DNA of 64,000 nucleotides from an uncultured Porphyromonadaceae bacterium (lineage in GTDB: Bacteria > Bacteroidota > Bacteroidia > Bacteroidales > Paludibacteraceae), in NCBI GenBank assembly GCA_949285425.1, contig CASEAJ010000004.1, positions 19,259 through 83,258 on the forward strand, read 5' to 3'. This document shows positions 18,596-26,243 of the stretch, one piece after another. The number at the start of each line of letters is the position of its first letter. Position 1 is the first letter of the stretch. The notes under the pieces are model-generated. The model was not told the DNA's origin, searched no databases, and worked only from the letters and a program-made list of their open reading frames with translations. Position numbers and translations under genes: made by a program.

Positions 18596-18961
18596 CACCA
18601 CAACAGAATTGGATAAAAGAAAAACAATTTTTAAAAGGACAACAATACGGAATCTTATTAAAAGAAGAATTTATTCACAACGTTATTCTACATATGTTTT
18701 GATTAAATATTAAGATAGAATTATAAAAGCCGATCCGTTAGTTTTTTAATATACACCTAAAATACATGATATAATTTGCAAACCATTTTCGCATAAGCCC
18801 TTTCGGTTCCGTCTATGCCGAACGGCAAACAGAGAGGCCGGAAAGTTCAGAAATCCGTGCTGAACCACATTTTGCATGACCGGACATGCGGTAAATCAGC
18901 CATTTTTATGTATGTTTGCAAACAATTTCCCCGCTATGTCAAACATTTATTTATATCTATC
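18596..18961. other. AT-rich intergenic region before the second GH97
   Basis: These 366 bp hold a short open stretch to 18704 in another frame (ending ...EEFIHNVILHMF), then AT-rich DNA, then a more GC-rich segment with a TATGTTTG -7-like element at 18911-18918. No independent gene or RNA is supported. Confidence 0.4.
18911..18918 (+). promoter_or_regulatory. candidate -7 element for the second GH97
   Basis: TATGTTTG fits TAnnTTTG and lies 44 bp before the ATG at 18962. I see no TTTG at the expected distance upstream. Confidence 0.5.
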
Positions 18962-20968
18962 ATGAACATGAAAAAATTATTCATTGCCGCATGGGCATTT
19001 TTAGGCGGCATGCCGCTGATTTCAGCCAAAGACTACACCCTCACCTCACCCGACCGGGAGATTGTCGTGGTGGTCAGCGTTGGAGAACGGGTGGAATACA
19101 CCGTAACCCACAACGGCGACATGCTGCTTGACAAGTCGGCCGTGTCCATGGAACTGACCGACGGAACCGCTTTCGGCATCCAACCCCGGCTGCAAAAAAC
19201 CGCCAGCCGCAGCGTTGACGAACTGATCAGCGCCAACGTGTACAAGAAGAAACAGGTGAAAGACCAATTCAACGAACTGCAAATGACCTTCCGTGGCAAC
19301 TATCGGCTCACGTTCCGCGCCTATGACGACGGGGTGGCCTACCGGTTCAGCAGCACTTCGAAAAAACCGTTCAAGGTACGCAGCGAGCAGGCAGAATTCA
19401 ATTTCCCTGTCGACCGCAAAGCCTACATCCCCTACGTGAGGGAAGACCGCACAACCAGTTTCGAAGAACAGTTCTTCAACTCGTTTGAAAACACCTATGC
19501 CTACGAGCCCCTTTCACGCTGGGACAAACGGAAATATGCCTTCTTGCCACTGCTGGTTGAAGGGCCCAACGGAAAGAAAGTGTGCATCGGCGAGGCCGAC
19601 CTCATGAACTATCCGGGCATGTACCTCTACACCAACGGAGAACATGCGCTGAAAGGTGTGTTTGCGCCCCATCCCGCCGAATTGAAACAGGGCGGACACA
19701 ACAACCTGCAGATGCTGGTCACGAAACGGAACGACTACATTGCCGAATTTGAACAGGGAACGGACTTCCCCTGGCGCTATCTGGTCATTTCGGAACAGGA
19801 CCACGAACTGGCCGACTGCGATATGGTGTACCGCCTGGCTACCCCCACCGTTGACATGGACTTCAGCTGGGTGAAACCCGGCAAGGTGGCCTGGGACTGG
19901 TGGAACGACTGGAACCTGTACGGCGTGGACTTCAGGGCCGGCATCAACAACGACACCTACAAATATTACATTGACTTTGCCTCGGAGCACGGCATTGAAT
20001 ATGTCATTCTCGATGAAGGTTGGGCTGTCAACCTACAGGCCGACCTCATGCAGGTGATTCCGGAAATAGACCTCCCCATGCTGGCCCGATATGCCGAAAG
20101 CAAAGGGGTAGGACTGATTCTCTGGGCCGGATACCATGCCTTCGACCGTGACATGGAAAATGTGTGCAAGCATTATGCCGACATGGGCATCAAAGGGTTC
20201 AAGGTGGACTTCATGGACCGCGACGACCAGATTGCGGTCGACTTCCACCGCAGGGCTGCCGCCATGACCGCCAAATACAAACTGCTGATTGACTTCCACG
20301 GCACCTACAAACCCACCGGTCTGTACCGCACCTACCCGAACGTCATCAACTTCGAAGGCGTACACGGACTGGAACAACTGAAATGGGGCGGCACACATAT
20401 TGACCAGGTGACCTACGATGTCACCATACCTTTCATCCGCATGGTTGCCGGACCGATGGACTACACGCAAGGGGCCATGCGCAATGCCAGCCGCGGCAAT
20501 TACCGCCCGGTCAACAACGAGGCCATGAGCCAGGGCACCCGCTGCCACCAACTTGCGGAATACGTGATTTTCGAATCGCCGCTCAACATGCTATGCGACA
20601 GTCCGTCCAACTACGAACGGGAAGAAGAATGCACGGAATTCATTGCCGAAATTCCTACCGTGTGGGATGAAACCGTTTCACTCGACGGCGAAGTGGGACA
20701 GCATGTCACCATCGCCCGCCGCAGCGGAAACACCTGGTATGTGGGCTCACTCAACAACTGGGATGCACGGGAAATGGAAATAGACCTGAGTTTCCTCGGC
20801 CAGGGGTCGTTTGAAGTGGAAGCATTCCGCGACGGCATCAACGCCGACAAGGCCGCCCGCGACTACAAGAAAGAAACGTTTGTCATCAACGCCAAACCCG
20901 ATGCCAACAAACTGACAGTGAAACTGGCTCCCGGAGGAGGATGGGCTGCAAAAATTGTGAAAAAATAA
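18962..20968 (+). CDS. GH97 retaining glycosidase, alpha-galactosidase-like
   Basis: This 668-residue GH97 has a signal peptide ending PLISA-KD. It has the family's N-terminal sandwich (about 25-300), barrel (about 305-560) and C-terminal sandwich. In contrast to the gene at 1934, GFKVDFMDRDD supplies an aspartate nucleophile at Asp416. INFEGVHGLEQ supplies acid/base candidates Glu465 and Glu471. These align with an offset of one to the Asp415/Glu470 pair I recall for the retaining BtGH97b alpha-galactosidase. A retaining alpha-galactosidase is therefore predicted. It is a single gene between an orphan secreted protein and the arginine cluster, with no SusC/D nearby. The start at 18962 begins the signal peptide; the next Met (18968) is equally possible. 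Confidence 0.9.
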   Translation: MNMKKLFIAAWAFLGGMPLISAKDYTLTSPDREIVVVVSVGERVEYTVTHNGDMLLDKSAVSMELTDGTAFGIQPRLQKTASRSVDELISANVYKKKQVKDQFNELQMTFRGNYRLTFRAYDDGVAYRFSSTSKKPFKVRSEQAEFNFPVDRKAYIPYVREDRTTSFEEQFFNSFENTYAYEPLSRWDKRKYAFLPLLVEGPNGKKVCIGEADLMNYPGMYLYTNGEHALKGVFAPHPAELKQGGHNNLQMLVTKRNDYIAEFEQGTDFPWRYLVISEQDHELADCDMVYRLATPTVDMDFSWVKPGKVAWDWWNDWNLYGVDFRAGINNDTYKYYIDFASEHGIEYVILDEGWAVNLQADLMQVIPEIDLPMLARYAESKGVGLILWAGYHAFDRDMENVCKHYADMGIKGFKVDFMDRDDQIAVDFHRRAAAMTAKYKLLIDFHGTYKPTGLYRTYPNVINFEGVHGLEQLKWGGTHIDQVTYDVTIPFIRMVAGPMDYTQGAMRNASRGNYRPVNNEAMSQGTRCHQLAEYVIFESPLNMLCDSPSNYEREEECTEFIAEIPTVWDETVSLDGEVGQHVTIARRSGNTWYVGSLNNWDAREMEIDLSFLGQGSFEVEAFRDGINADKAARDYKKETFVINAKPDANKLTVKLAPGGGWAAKIVKK

Positions 20969-20979
20969 ACAGAACCCCT

Positions 20980-22071
20980 ATGGAACACGTTCCATCATTT
21001 GTAAAAAGAGAAGGCACTTTTGCTGACGAGAGCTATGACAAATGGCTCTCTGTCATCAAAAGCCGTCTGCAACAATCCCAAATAAAAGCTGCCATAAAAG
21101 TCAACCATGCTTTGATGCAGTTTTATTGGGATTTGGGACGTGACATAGTCAGATTAAAAGCCGAACAGAAATGGGGTGACAGTGTCATCGAACATTTGAG
21201 TCTCGATTTGAAATCCGCATTCCCCAACCAGAAAGGATTTTCTACACGAAACATACGATATGCCAAACAATGGTTTCTTTTCTACAGCGAAGGACTCATA
21301 AAATTGCACCAAGCTGGTGCAAAAATGCCGAAAAGTTTTGCCCTTGTACCTTGGCGACACCATGTAGAAATCATAACCAAATGCCGGAATGTGGAAGAAG
21401 CCTTGTTTTATATCAATAAAGTAATAGAAAACAATTGGAGCAGAAGAGAATTGGAGGACTTTTTGGAAAGCGATTTATATAGGACTCTTGGAAAAGCGCC
21501 GACCAACTTCAAACATACCCTGCCTTCACCATTGGCAGGCTTGGCACAAGAGATTCTAAAAGATCCTTACAATTTCGATTTTCTTTCCATGACAAAAGGA
21601 TACGACGAAAAACGGTTGGAAGATGCCTTGTTTCACAACATCACTCGTTTTCTGTTGGAATTGGGTAATGGATTCGCTTTTGTAGGGAGACAAATGGAAC
21701 TCCGAATGCCTGGAGGAAAATCATTTTTCCCCGACATGATATTCTATCACATACGGCTCAAATGTTATGTTGTCATAGAACTGAAGGTCGTTGACTTCAC
21801 CCCTGAATTTGCCGGCAAATTAAATTTCTACGTGACAGCAGTCGACAAACTTTTACGCGGTGCCGATGACAACCCTACCATTGGACTGCTCATTTGCAAG
21901 TCCAAAGACAAAACTCTTGTAGAATGGTCTTTTCAAGACATCAACAAACCTTTAGGAGTAGCGTCCTATCAATTGCAAGAAATTATCAGCAAAGAGATTT
22001 CCGACATGTTGCCTTCTGCTCATGACATAGAAAAAATGCTGGACAAAGATCAAACAAACCAACTGTTATGA
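20980..22071 (+). CDS. YhcG/DUF1016 family PDDEXK nuclease-domain protein
   Basis: This 363-residue protein matches the YhcG family: an N-terminal DUF1016 domain (about 20-165, with AAIKVNHALMQFYWDLGRDI) and a C-terminal PDDEXK nuclease-like domain (about 180-345). The catalytic core reads FFPDMIF (Asp252) then VIELKV (Glu267, Lys269). Family members are found near restriction systems and mobile DNA; their role is not settled. No restriction or transposase gene is adjacent. It starts 11 bp after the GH97 stop and its stop codon overlaps the argF' start as ATGA. It is more AT-rich than its neighbours, consistent with acquisition. I start at MEHVPSF; 13 codons upstream overlap the GH97 and are unlikely. 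Confidence 0.88.
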   Translation: MEHVPSFVKREGTFADESYDKWLSVIKSRLQQSQIKAAIKVNHALMQFYWDLGRDIVRLKAEQKWGDSVIEHLSLDLKSAFPNQKGFSTRNIRYAKQWFLFYSEGLIKLHQAGAKMPKSFALVPWRHHVEIITKCRNVEEALFYINKVIENNWSRRELEDFLESDLYRTLGKAPTNFKHTLPSPLAGLAQEILKDPYNFDFLSMTKGYDEKRLEDALFHNITRFLLELGNGFAFVGRQMELRMPGGKSFFPDMIFYHIRLKCYVVIELKVVDFTPEFAGKLNFYVTAVDKLLRGADDNPTIGLLICKSKDKTLVEWSFQDINKPLGVASYQLQEIISKEISDMLPSAHDIEKMLDKDQTNQLL

Positions 22072-23021
22072 AAACCTACACCAACGTAAAAGACCTCGGC
22101 GACCTGCAGAAAGCAGTGCAGGAGGCACTGGAAGTAAAAAAGAACCGTTTCGCCTACAAACATCTCGGCGAAAACAAGACCTTGCTCATGGTGTTCTTCA
22201 ACTCGAGCCTGCGCACCCGGCTGAGTACACAAAAGGCCGGTATGAACCTCGGCATGAACACCATTGTGCTCGATGTGAACCAGGGAGCCTGGAAACTGGA
22301 AACCGAACGGGGAGTCATCATGGACGGCGACAAGTCGGAACACCTGCTCGAAGCCATCCCGGTCATGGGGTCCTATTGCGACCTCATCGGCGTGCGCTCG
22401 TTTGCCGGACTGCAAGACAAAACGTTCGACTACAACGAAACCATCCTCAACCAGTTCATAGAACATTCGGGCAAACCGGTATTCAGCATGGAGGCCGCCA
22501 CCGGACATCCCTTGCAAGCCTTTGCCGACCTCATCACCATAGAGGAACACAAACGCACCGCACGCCCGAAAGTGGTGATGACCTGGGCACCCCATCCACG
22601 TGCACTGCCACAAGCCGTGCCCAACTCGTTTGCCGACTTCATGAACGAAGCCGATGTCGACTTCGTCATCACCCACCCCAAAGGGTATGAACTCGACGAA
22701 AAGTTTGTCCGGGGTGCACGGGTGGAATATGACCAAATGAAGGCACTGGAAGGAGCCGACTTTGTCTATGCCAAGAACTGGTCGGCCTACCGCGACCCGC
22801 ACTACGGGCAGATTATCAACACCGACCGCAACTGGACAGTGGGACAACGCCAAATGGCCGTCACAAACAACGCCTTTTTCATGCACTGCCTGCCGGTGCG
22901 CCGCAACATGATTGTCACCGATGATGTAATTGAAAGCCCACAGTCGCTCGTCATTCCCGAAGCGGCCAACCGGGAAATATCGGCACAGGTGGTATTGAAA
23001 AGAATGCTTGAAACTATGTAA
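22068..23021 (+). CDS. argF': N-succinylornithine (or N-acetylornithine) carbamoyltransferase
   Basis: This 317-residue transcarbamylase makes an N-acylated citrulline in the Bacteroidetes version of arginine synthesis. FNSSLRTRLSTQKAG is the carbamoyl-phosphate loop, NQGAWKLETERGVIMDG the acyl-ornithine region and MHCLPVRRN the late active-site motif, all as in the Bacteroides fragilis N-succinylornithine enzyme. In that enzyme Pro90 selects the succinyl group, whereas Glu at this place gives acetyl specificity. Here residue 90 is Ser (GDKSEHLLEAIP). The start codon overlaps the stop of the YhcG gene (ATGA), and argB follows after 125 bp. Family is certain; the acyl group is less certain than in B. 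fragilis. Confidence 0.93.
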   Translation: MKTYTNVKDLGDLQKAVQEALEVKKNRFAYKHLGENKTLLMVFFNSSLRTRLSTQKAGMNLGMNTIVLDVNQGAWKLETERGVIMDGDKSEHLLEAIPVMGSYCDLIGVRSFAGLQDKTFDYNETILNQFIEHSGKPVFSMEAATGHPLQAFADLITIEEHKRTARPKVVMTWAPHPRALPQAVPNSFADFMNEADVDFVITHPKGYELDEKFVRGARVEYDQMKALEGADFVYAKNWSAYRDPHYGQIINTDRNWTVGQRQMAVTNNAFFMHCLPVRRNMIVTDDVIESPQSLVIPEAANREISAQVVLKRMLETM

Positions 23022-23040
23022 CGGGAAGCGGGGAGCGAAA

Positions 23041-23097
23041 AGTTGACAGCTAACAGTTAGTAGTGACAGTTAGTAGTGACGAGTTATCAGTGACAAG
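23041..23097. repeat. GTTGACAG/AGTGACGAG short-repeat cluster
   Basis: The argF'-argB gap contains AGTTGACAG, two copies of TTAGTAGTGACAG-like words, AGTGACGAG and AGTGACAAG in tandem. It is the same word family as at 5679-5721 and 10373-10397. Confidence 0.7.
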
Positions 23098-23146
23098 CGG
23101 ATAGCTTCCCACTCCTCACTGCTCGCTCCCAATAAAAACAAATCCA

Positions 23147-23920
23147 ATGGAACAACTGACACTTATCAAAGTAGGAGGAAAAATAGTAGAGGAAGCCGAC
23201 ACCTTGCAACAACTGCTGGCCGACTTCTCGCACATGAAAGGACACCGGATGCTGGTACATGGAGGCGGACGTTCGGCTACCGCACTGGCAACTCGTCTGG
23301 GCATTGAAAGCCGCATGGTAAACGGACGGAGAATCACCGATGCCGACATGCTACGGGTAGTCACCATGGTGTATGGCGGACTGGTCAACAAGCAGATTGT
23401 TGCCGGGCTGCAGGCTTTGAACGTAAACGCACTGGGACTGACCGGAGCCGACATGAACTGCATGCGTTCGGAAAAACGGCCGGTTAAAGACATTGACTAC
23501 GGCTTTGTGGGCGATGTCAAGGAAGTGAACGCCACCCTGCTGGCCGGGCTCATTGCCCAGGGAGTCGTTCCCGTTCTGGCTCCCCTGACACACGACAAAC
23601 AGGGACACCTGCTCAACACCAATGCCGACACCATTGCCGGAGAAGCAGCCAAAGCCCTGGCACGGCATTTCGAAGTGACACTCATGTTCTGCTTCGAAAA
23701 GAAAGGCGTGCTGGCCGATGAGCAGGATGACGACAGTGTCATTCCCGAACTAAATGCCGCTTCTTTCAAAACCTATGTGGACAACGGAACCATTCAGGGA
23801 GGCATGATACCCAAACTGGAAAACGCTTTCGATGCATTGAAAGCGGGTGTACGGCAAGTCATCATCACACGCGCCGACTGCATGGCCCACCCGGAAGCCG
23901 GCACGAGAGTTACGTTGTAG
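23147..23920 (+). CDS. argB: N-acylglutamate kinase
   Basis: This 257-residue amino-acid kinase phosphorylates N-acetylglutamate, or N-succinylglutamate in Bacteroidetes that use the succinyl pathway. The IKVGGKIVEE start (Lys8, Gly10, Gly11) binds phosphate and HGGGRSATA binds the acylglutamate. LLNTNADTIAGE and GGMIPKLENAFDAL are typical family segments. Length is normal. It lies between argF' and an esterase, with argE further down, so this is a partial arginine cluster lacking argC, argD, argG and argH. There is no N-terminal regulatory helix of the arginine-inhibited type. Confidence 0.94.
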   Translation: MEQLTLIKVGGKIVEEADTLQQLLADFSHMKGHRMLVHGGGRSATALATRLGIESRMVNGRRITDADMLRVVTMVYGGLVNKQIVAGLQALNVNALGLTGADMNCMRSEKRPVKDIDYGFVGDVKEVNATLLAGLIAQGVVPVLAPLTHDKQGHLLNTNADTIAGEAAKALARHFEVTLMFCFEKKGVLADEQDDDSVIPELNAASFKTYVDNGTIQGGMIPKLENAFDALKAGVRQVIITRADCMAHPEAGTRVTL

Positions 23921-23986
23921 CCGCCCGACGCCCACATGCAAGCCCGGTCAAAAAGCAACCTATCAACCAACAAAACATGAGATAAA

Positions 23987-24859
23987 ATGAAAAAACTTAT
24001 ATGGACAACACTCGCTGCCTGCTTATTGGGCAGCACACTGATTATGGCACAAGAAGAGATTAAACTCTACCCCAACGGGCCAAAAGAAAGCAACGAACTG
24101 ACAAGACCCGAAAGCAATGCCAACCGCGACGATGGCTGGATAAGCGACATAAGCGAAGCACGCATGTATGCCTACATCGTGCCCAAGGAAAAAGCCAGCG
24201 GTGCCGCCGTTGTCATTTGTCCGGGCGGAGGATATGCCGGCATTGCCGCCACCAAAGAAGGCTCGGAGTATGCACAGTGGCTCAACGAGCAAGGCGTTTC
24301 GGCCTTCGTGCTGTACTACCGCATGCCTAACGGACACCACCGCATCCCCCTGACCGATGCACAGACCGCCATTGAAATCGTCCGGAAGAACGCAAGAAAA
24401 TGGAACATCGACCCGCACAAAATCGGCATTTCGGGATTCTCGGCCGGCGGACACCTGGCCTCGACAGCCGGTACCCACTTCACGAAAAAGAACCGCCCCG
24501 ACTTCATGATTCTGCTCTACCCTGTCATAACCATGAAGGTTGCCACACACGGAGGCTCGAAGAACAACCTGCTGGGAGATAACCAGACAAAAGAAATGCT
24601 GGACCTTTATTCGAACGAATTGCAGGTAAACGCCAACACTCCCCCCGCATTCATCGTACATGCGAAAGATGACAACGTGGTACCCATTGTCAACAGCGAA
24701 ATGTTCTACAAGTCCTTGCAGGCAAACGGTGTATCCGCCGAACTGCACGTGTATGAACACGGCGGACACGGCTTCGGACTGCGCAAGACAGGCACCGACT
24801 CGGAAGCCTGGCCGGAACAACTCAAACTGTGGCTGAGAGCAAACGACCTCACCAAATAA
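23987..24859 (+). CDS. secreted alpha/beta-hydrolase, BD-FAE/acetyl esterase-like
   Basis: This 290-residue secreted hydrolase has a signal peptide (MKKLIWTTLAACLLGSTLIMAQ). VVICPGGGYAG forms the oxyanion region, GFSAGGH holds the nucleophile Ser152, HAKDDNVVP contains the acid and HGGHGFGL the catalytic His. This is the layout of bacterial acetyl-xylan and feruloyl esterases of the BD-FAE group, which deacylate plant polysaccharides. It is placed between argB and argE, which share no obvious function with it. Whether it is transcribed with them or is a recent insertion cannot be told. A GC hairpin follows at 24890-24919. Confidence 0.85.
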   Translation: MKKLIWTTLAACLLGSTLIMAQEEIKLYPNGPKESNELTRPESNANRDDGWISDISEARMYAYIVPKEKASGAAVVICPGGGYAGIAATKEGSEYAQWLNEQGVSAFVLYYRMPNGHHRIPLTDAQTAIEIVRKNARKWNIDPHKIGISGFSAGGHLASTAGTHFTKKNRPDFMILLYPVITMKVATHGGSKNNLLGDNQTKEMLDLYSNELQVNANTPPAFIVHAKDDNVVPIVNSEMFYKSLQANGVSAELHVYEHGGHGFGLRKTGTDSEAWPEQLKLWLRANDLTK

Positions 24860-24889
24860 AGGTTGATGCCTACGACCATACAGACGGAC

Positions 24890-24919
24890 CCGCTCCCGCT
24901 GCAACTGCAACGGGAGCGG
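24890..24919. terminator. GC hairpin between esterase and argE
   Basis: CCGCTCCCG (24890-24898) pairs with CGGGAGCGG (24911-24919). No T-run follows, so it is at most a weak terminator or attenuator. Confidence 0.4.
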
Positions 24920-24963
24920 TCTTACAAACGATAACTGCCAACCCCCATAAACAATATAGCACC

Positions 24964-26001
24964 ATGCCCCTGAACTTGCTCAAACAACTCATAGCCATTC
25001 CATCCGTAAGCCGGGAAGAACAGCAGGCCGCCGACTTCCTCGAACGTTACATCGAGTCGGAAGGCTACACCGCCTCACGCAAAGGCAACAACGTGTGGAC
25101 CATCGGACCCGCATTCGACACGGCACGTCCCACCCTGCTGCTCAATTCGCACATCGACACGGTGAAACCTGTTGCCGGCTGGACACGCGACCCGTTCTGC
25201 CCCACCACCGCAGGCGACCGTCTGTACGGACTGGGCAGCAACGATGCAGGAGCCAGTCTGGTCACTCTGCTGCACACGTTCTTCTACCTTGCACAACGGC
25301 CGCAAGCCTACAACCTCATTTTCGCGGCGTCGGCCGAAGAGGAAGTGTCGGGCGAAAACGGCATGCGGAGCCTGATAGGCGAACTGCCTAAAATAGACTT
25401 CGCCATTGTGGGAGAACCTACCAGCATGCAGCTGGCCGTTGCCGAAAAAGGATTGATGGTCATTGACTGCCAAGTGAGGGGAAAAGCCGGACACGCCGCC
25501 CGCAACGAAGGTGACAACGCCCTGTACAAGGCCCTGCCCTGCATAGAATGGTTCCGTACGTACGAGTTTGCCCGACGCTCCGAACTGCTGGGAGCGGTCA
25601 AAATGAGCGTCACCATGATTCATGCCGGCACACAGCACAATGTGGTGCCCGACCTGTGCACGTTCACCGTTGACATACGCAGCAACGAACTGTACAGCAA
25701 CGAAGCACTGCTTGCTGAAATCAGACAACACGCTGGCTGCGAAGTGACTCCCCGCTCCACCCGGCTCAACTCAACACAAACGCCCCTGCAGCATCCGCTG
25801 GTGCAGCGGGCCCGCACGTTGGGCATTCCGCTGTTCGGCTCGCCCACCCTGTCGGACCAGTCGCTTATGCCGTTCCCCAGCGCGAAAATAGGCCCCGGCG
25901 ACTCATCCCGCTCGCACACCGCCGATGAATATATCCGCCCGGAAGAACTGGAACAGGCACTCGACCTGTACAAGCAACTGCTGGACGGGTTGCAGTTCTG
26001 A
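24964..26001 (+). CDS. argE: M20 family N-acylornithine deacylase
   Basis: This 345-residue M20 metallopeptidase matches the ArgE/DapE group and probably removes the acyl group from acylornithine or acylcitrulline in arginine synthesis. Metal ligands are His63 in NSHIDTV and Asp94 in GSNDAGA. The catalytic glutamate pair is in SAEEEVSG (about Glu125/126). Later motifs are VGEPT and the C-terminal SRSHTADEYI. The dimerisation domain covers about 165-270. I start at MPLNLLKQL (24964), where homology begins; the open frame extends 45 codons upstream through the hairpin but looks non-coding. It ends before a strong terminator. Confidence 0.88.
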   Translation: MPLNLLKQLIAIPSVSREEQQAADFLERYIESEGYTASRKGNNVWTIGPAFDTARPTLLLNSHIDTVKPVAGWTRDPFCPTTAGDRLYGLGSNDAGASLVTLLHTFFYLAQRPQAYNLIFAASAEEEVSGENGMRSLIGELPKIDFAIVGEPTSMQLAVAEKGLMVIDCQVRGKAGHAARNEGDNALYKALPCIEWFRTYEFARRSELLGAVKMSVTMIHAGTQHNVVPDLCTFTVDIRSNELYSNEALLAEIRQHAGCEVTPRSTRLNSTQTPLQHPLVQRARTLGIPLFGSPTLSDQSLMPFPSAKIGPGDSSRSHTADEYIRPEELEQALDLYKQLLDGLQF

Positions 26002-26005
26002 CCAT

Positions 26006-26053
26006 AAAAATTCCGTGCGGACAGGGTTTCAATTGCGTACGTACGGAATTTTT
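26006..26053. terminator. terminator after argE
   Basis: AAAAATTCCGT (26006-26016) pairs with ACGGAATTTTT (26043-26053), ending in a T-run. A second hairpin with CTTGCGT/ACGCAAG arms follows up to about 26093. Confidence 0.75.
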
Positions 26054-26104
26054 CTTGCGTGCCGATGAAAATACATTTTCGCCTGTACGCAAGACTGCAG
26101 GCAA

Positions 26105-26236
26105 CGTCTCAGCATAAAACTCAAACAAGTTTGGTTTTCTGCTTTCGACTTTCACTATCTTTCCATAAGACAGGAGGCGTCTCAGCATAAAACTCAAACA
26201 AGTTTGGTTTTCTGCCTTCGACTTTCACTATCTTTG
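26105..26236 (+). repeat. tandem pair of a palindromic promoter repeat
   Basis: Two copies, offset by 73 bp (starting 26105 and 26178), are nearly identical over about 59 bp. Each has an imperfect palindrome (copy 2: GCATAAAACTCAAAC, loop AA, GTTTGGTTTTCTGC) whose right arm holds TTTG. A 22-bp spacer with TTCGACTTTCAC follows, then TATCTTTC (copy 1) or TATCTTTG (copy 2). Copy 2 is thus a complete promoter (TTTG 26203-26206, TATCTTTG 26229-26236) seven bases from the TonB receptor start codon. Related copies lie at 63590-63703. Confidence 0.88.
26203..26236 (+). promoter_or_regulatory. repeat-borne promoter of the TonB receptor
   Basis: TTTG-N22-TATCTTTG fits the Bacteroidetes consensus. Transcription would start at about 26241-26244, at or next to the TTG start codon. 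Confidence 0.7.
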
Positions 26237-26243
26237 CACCGTT

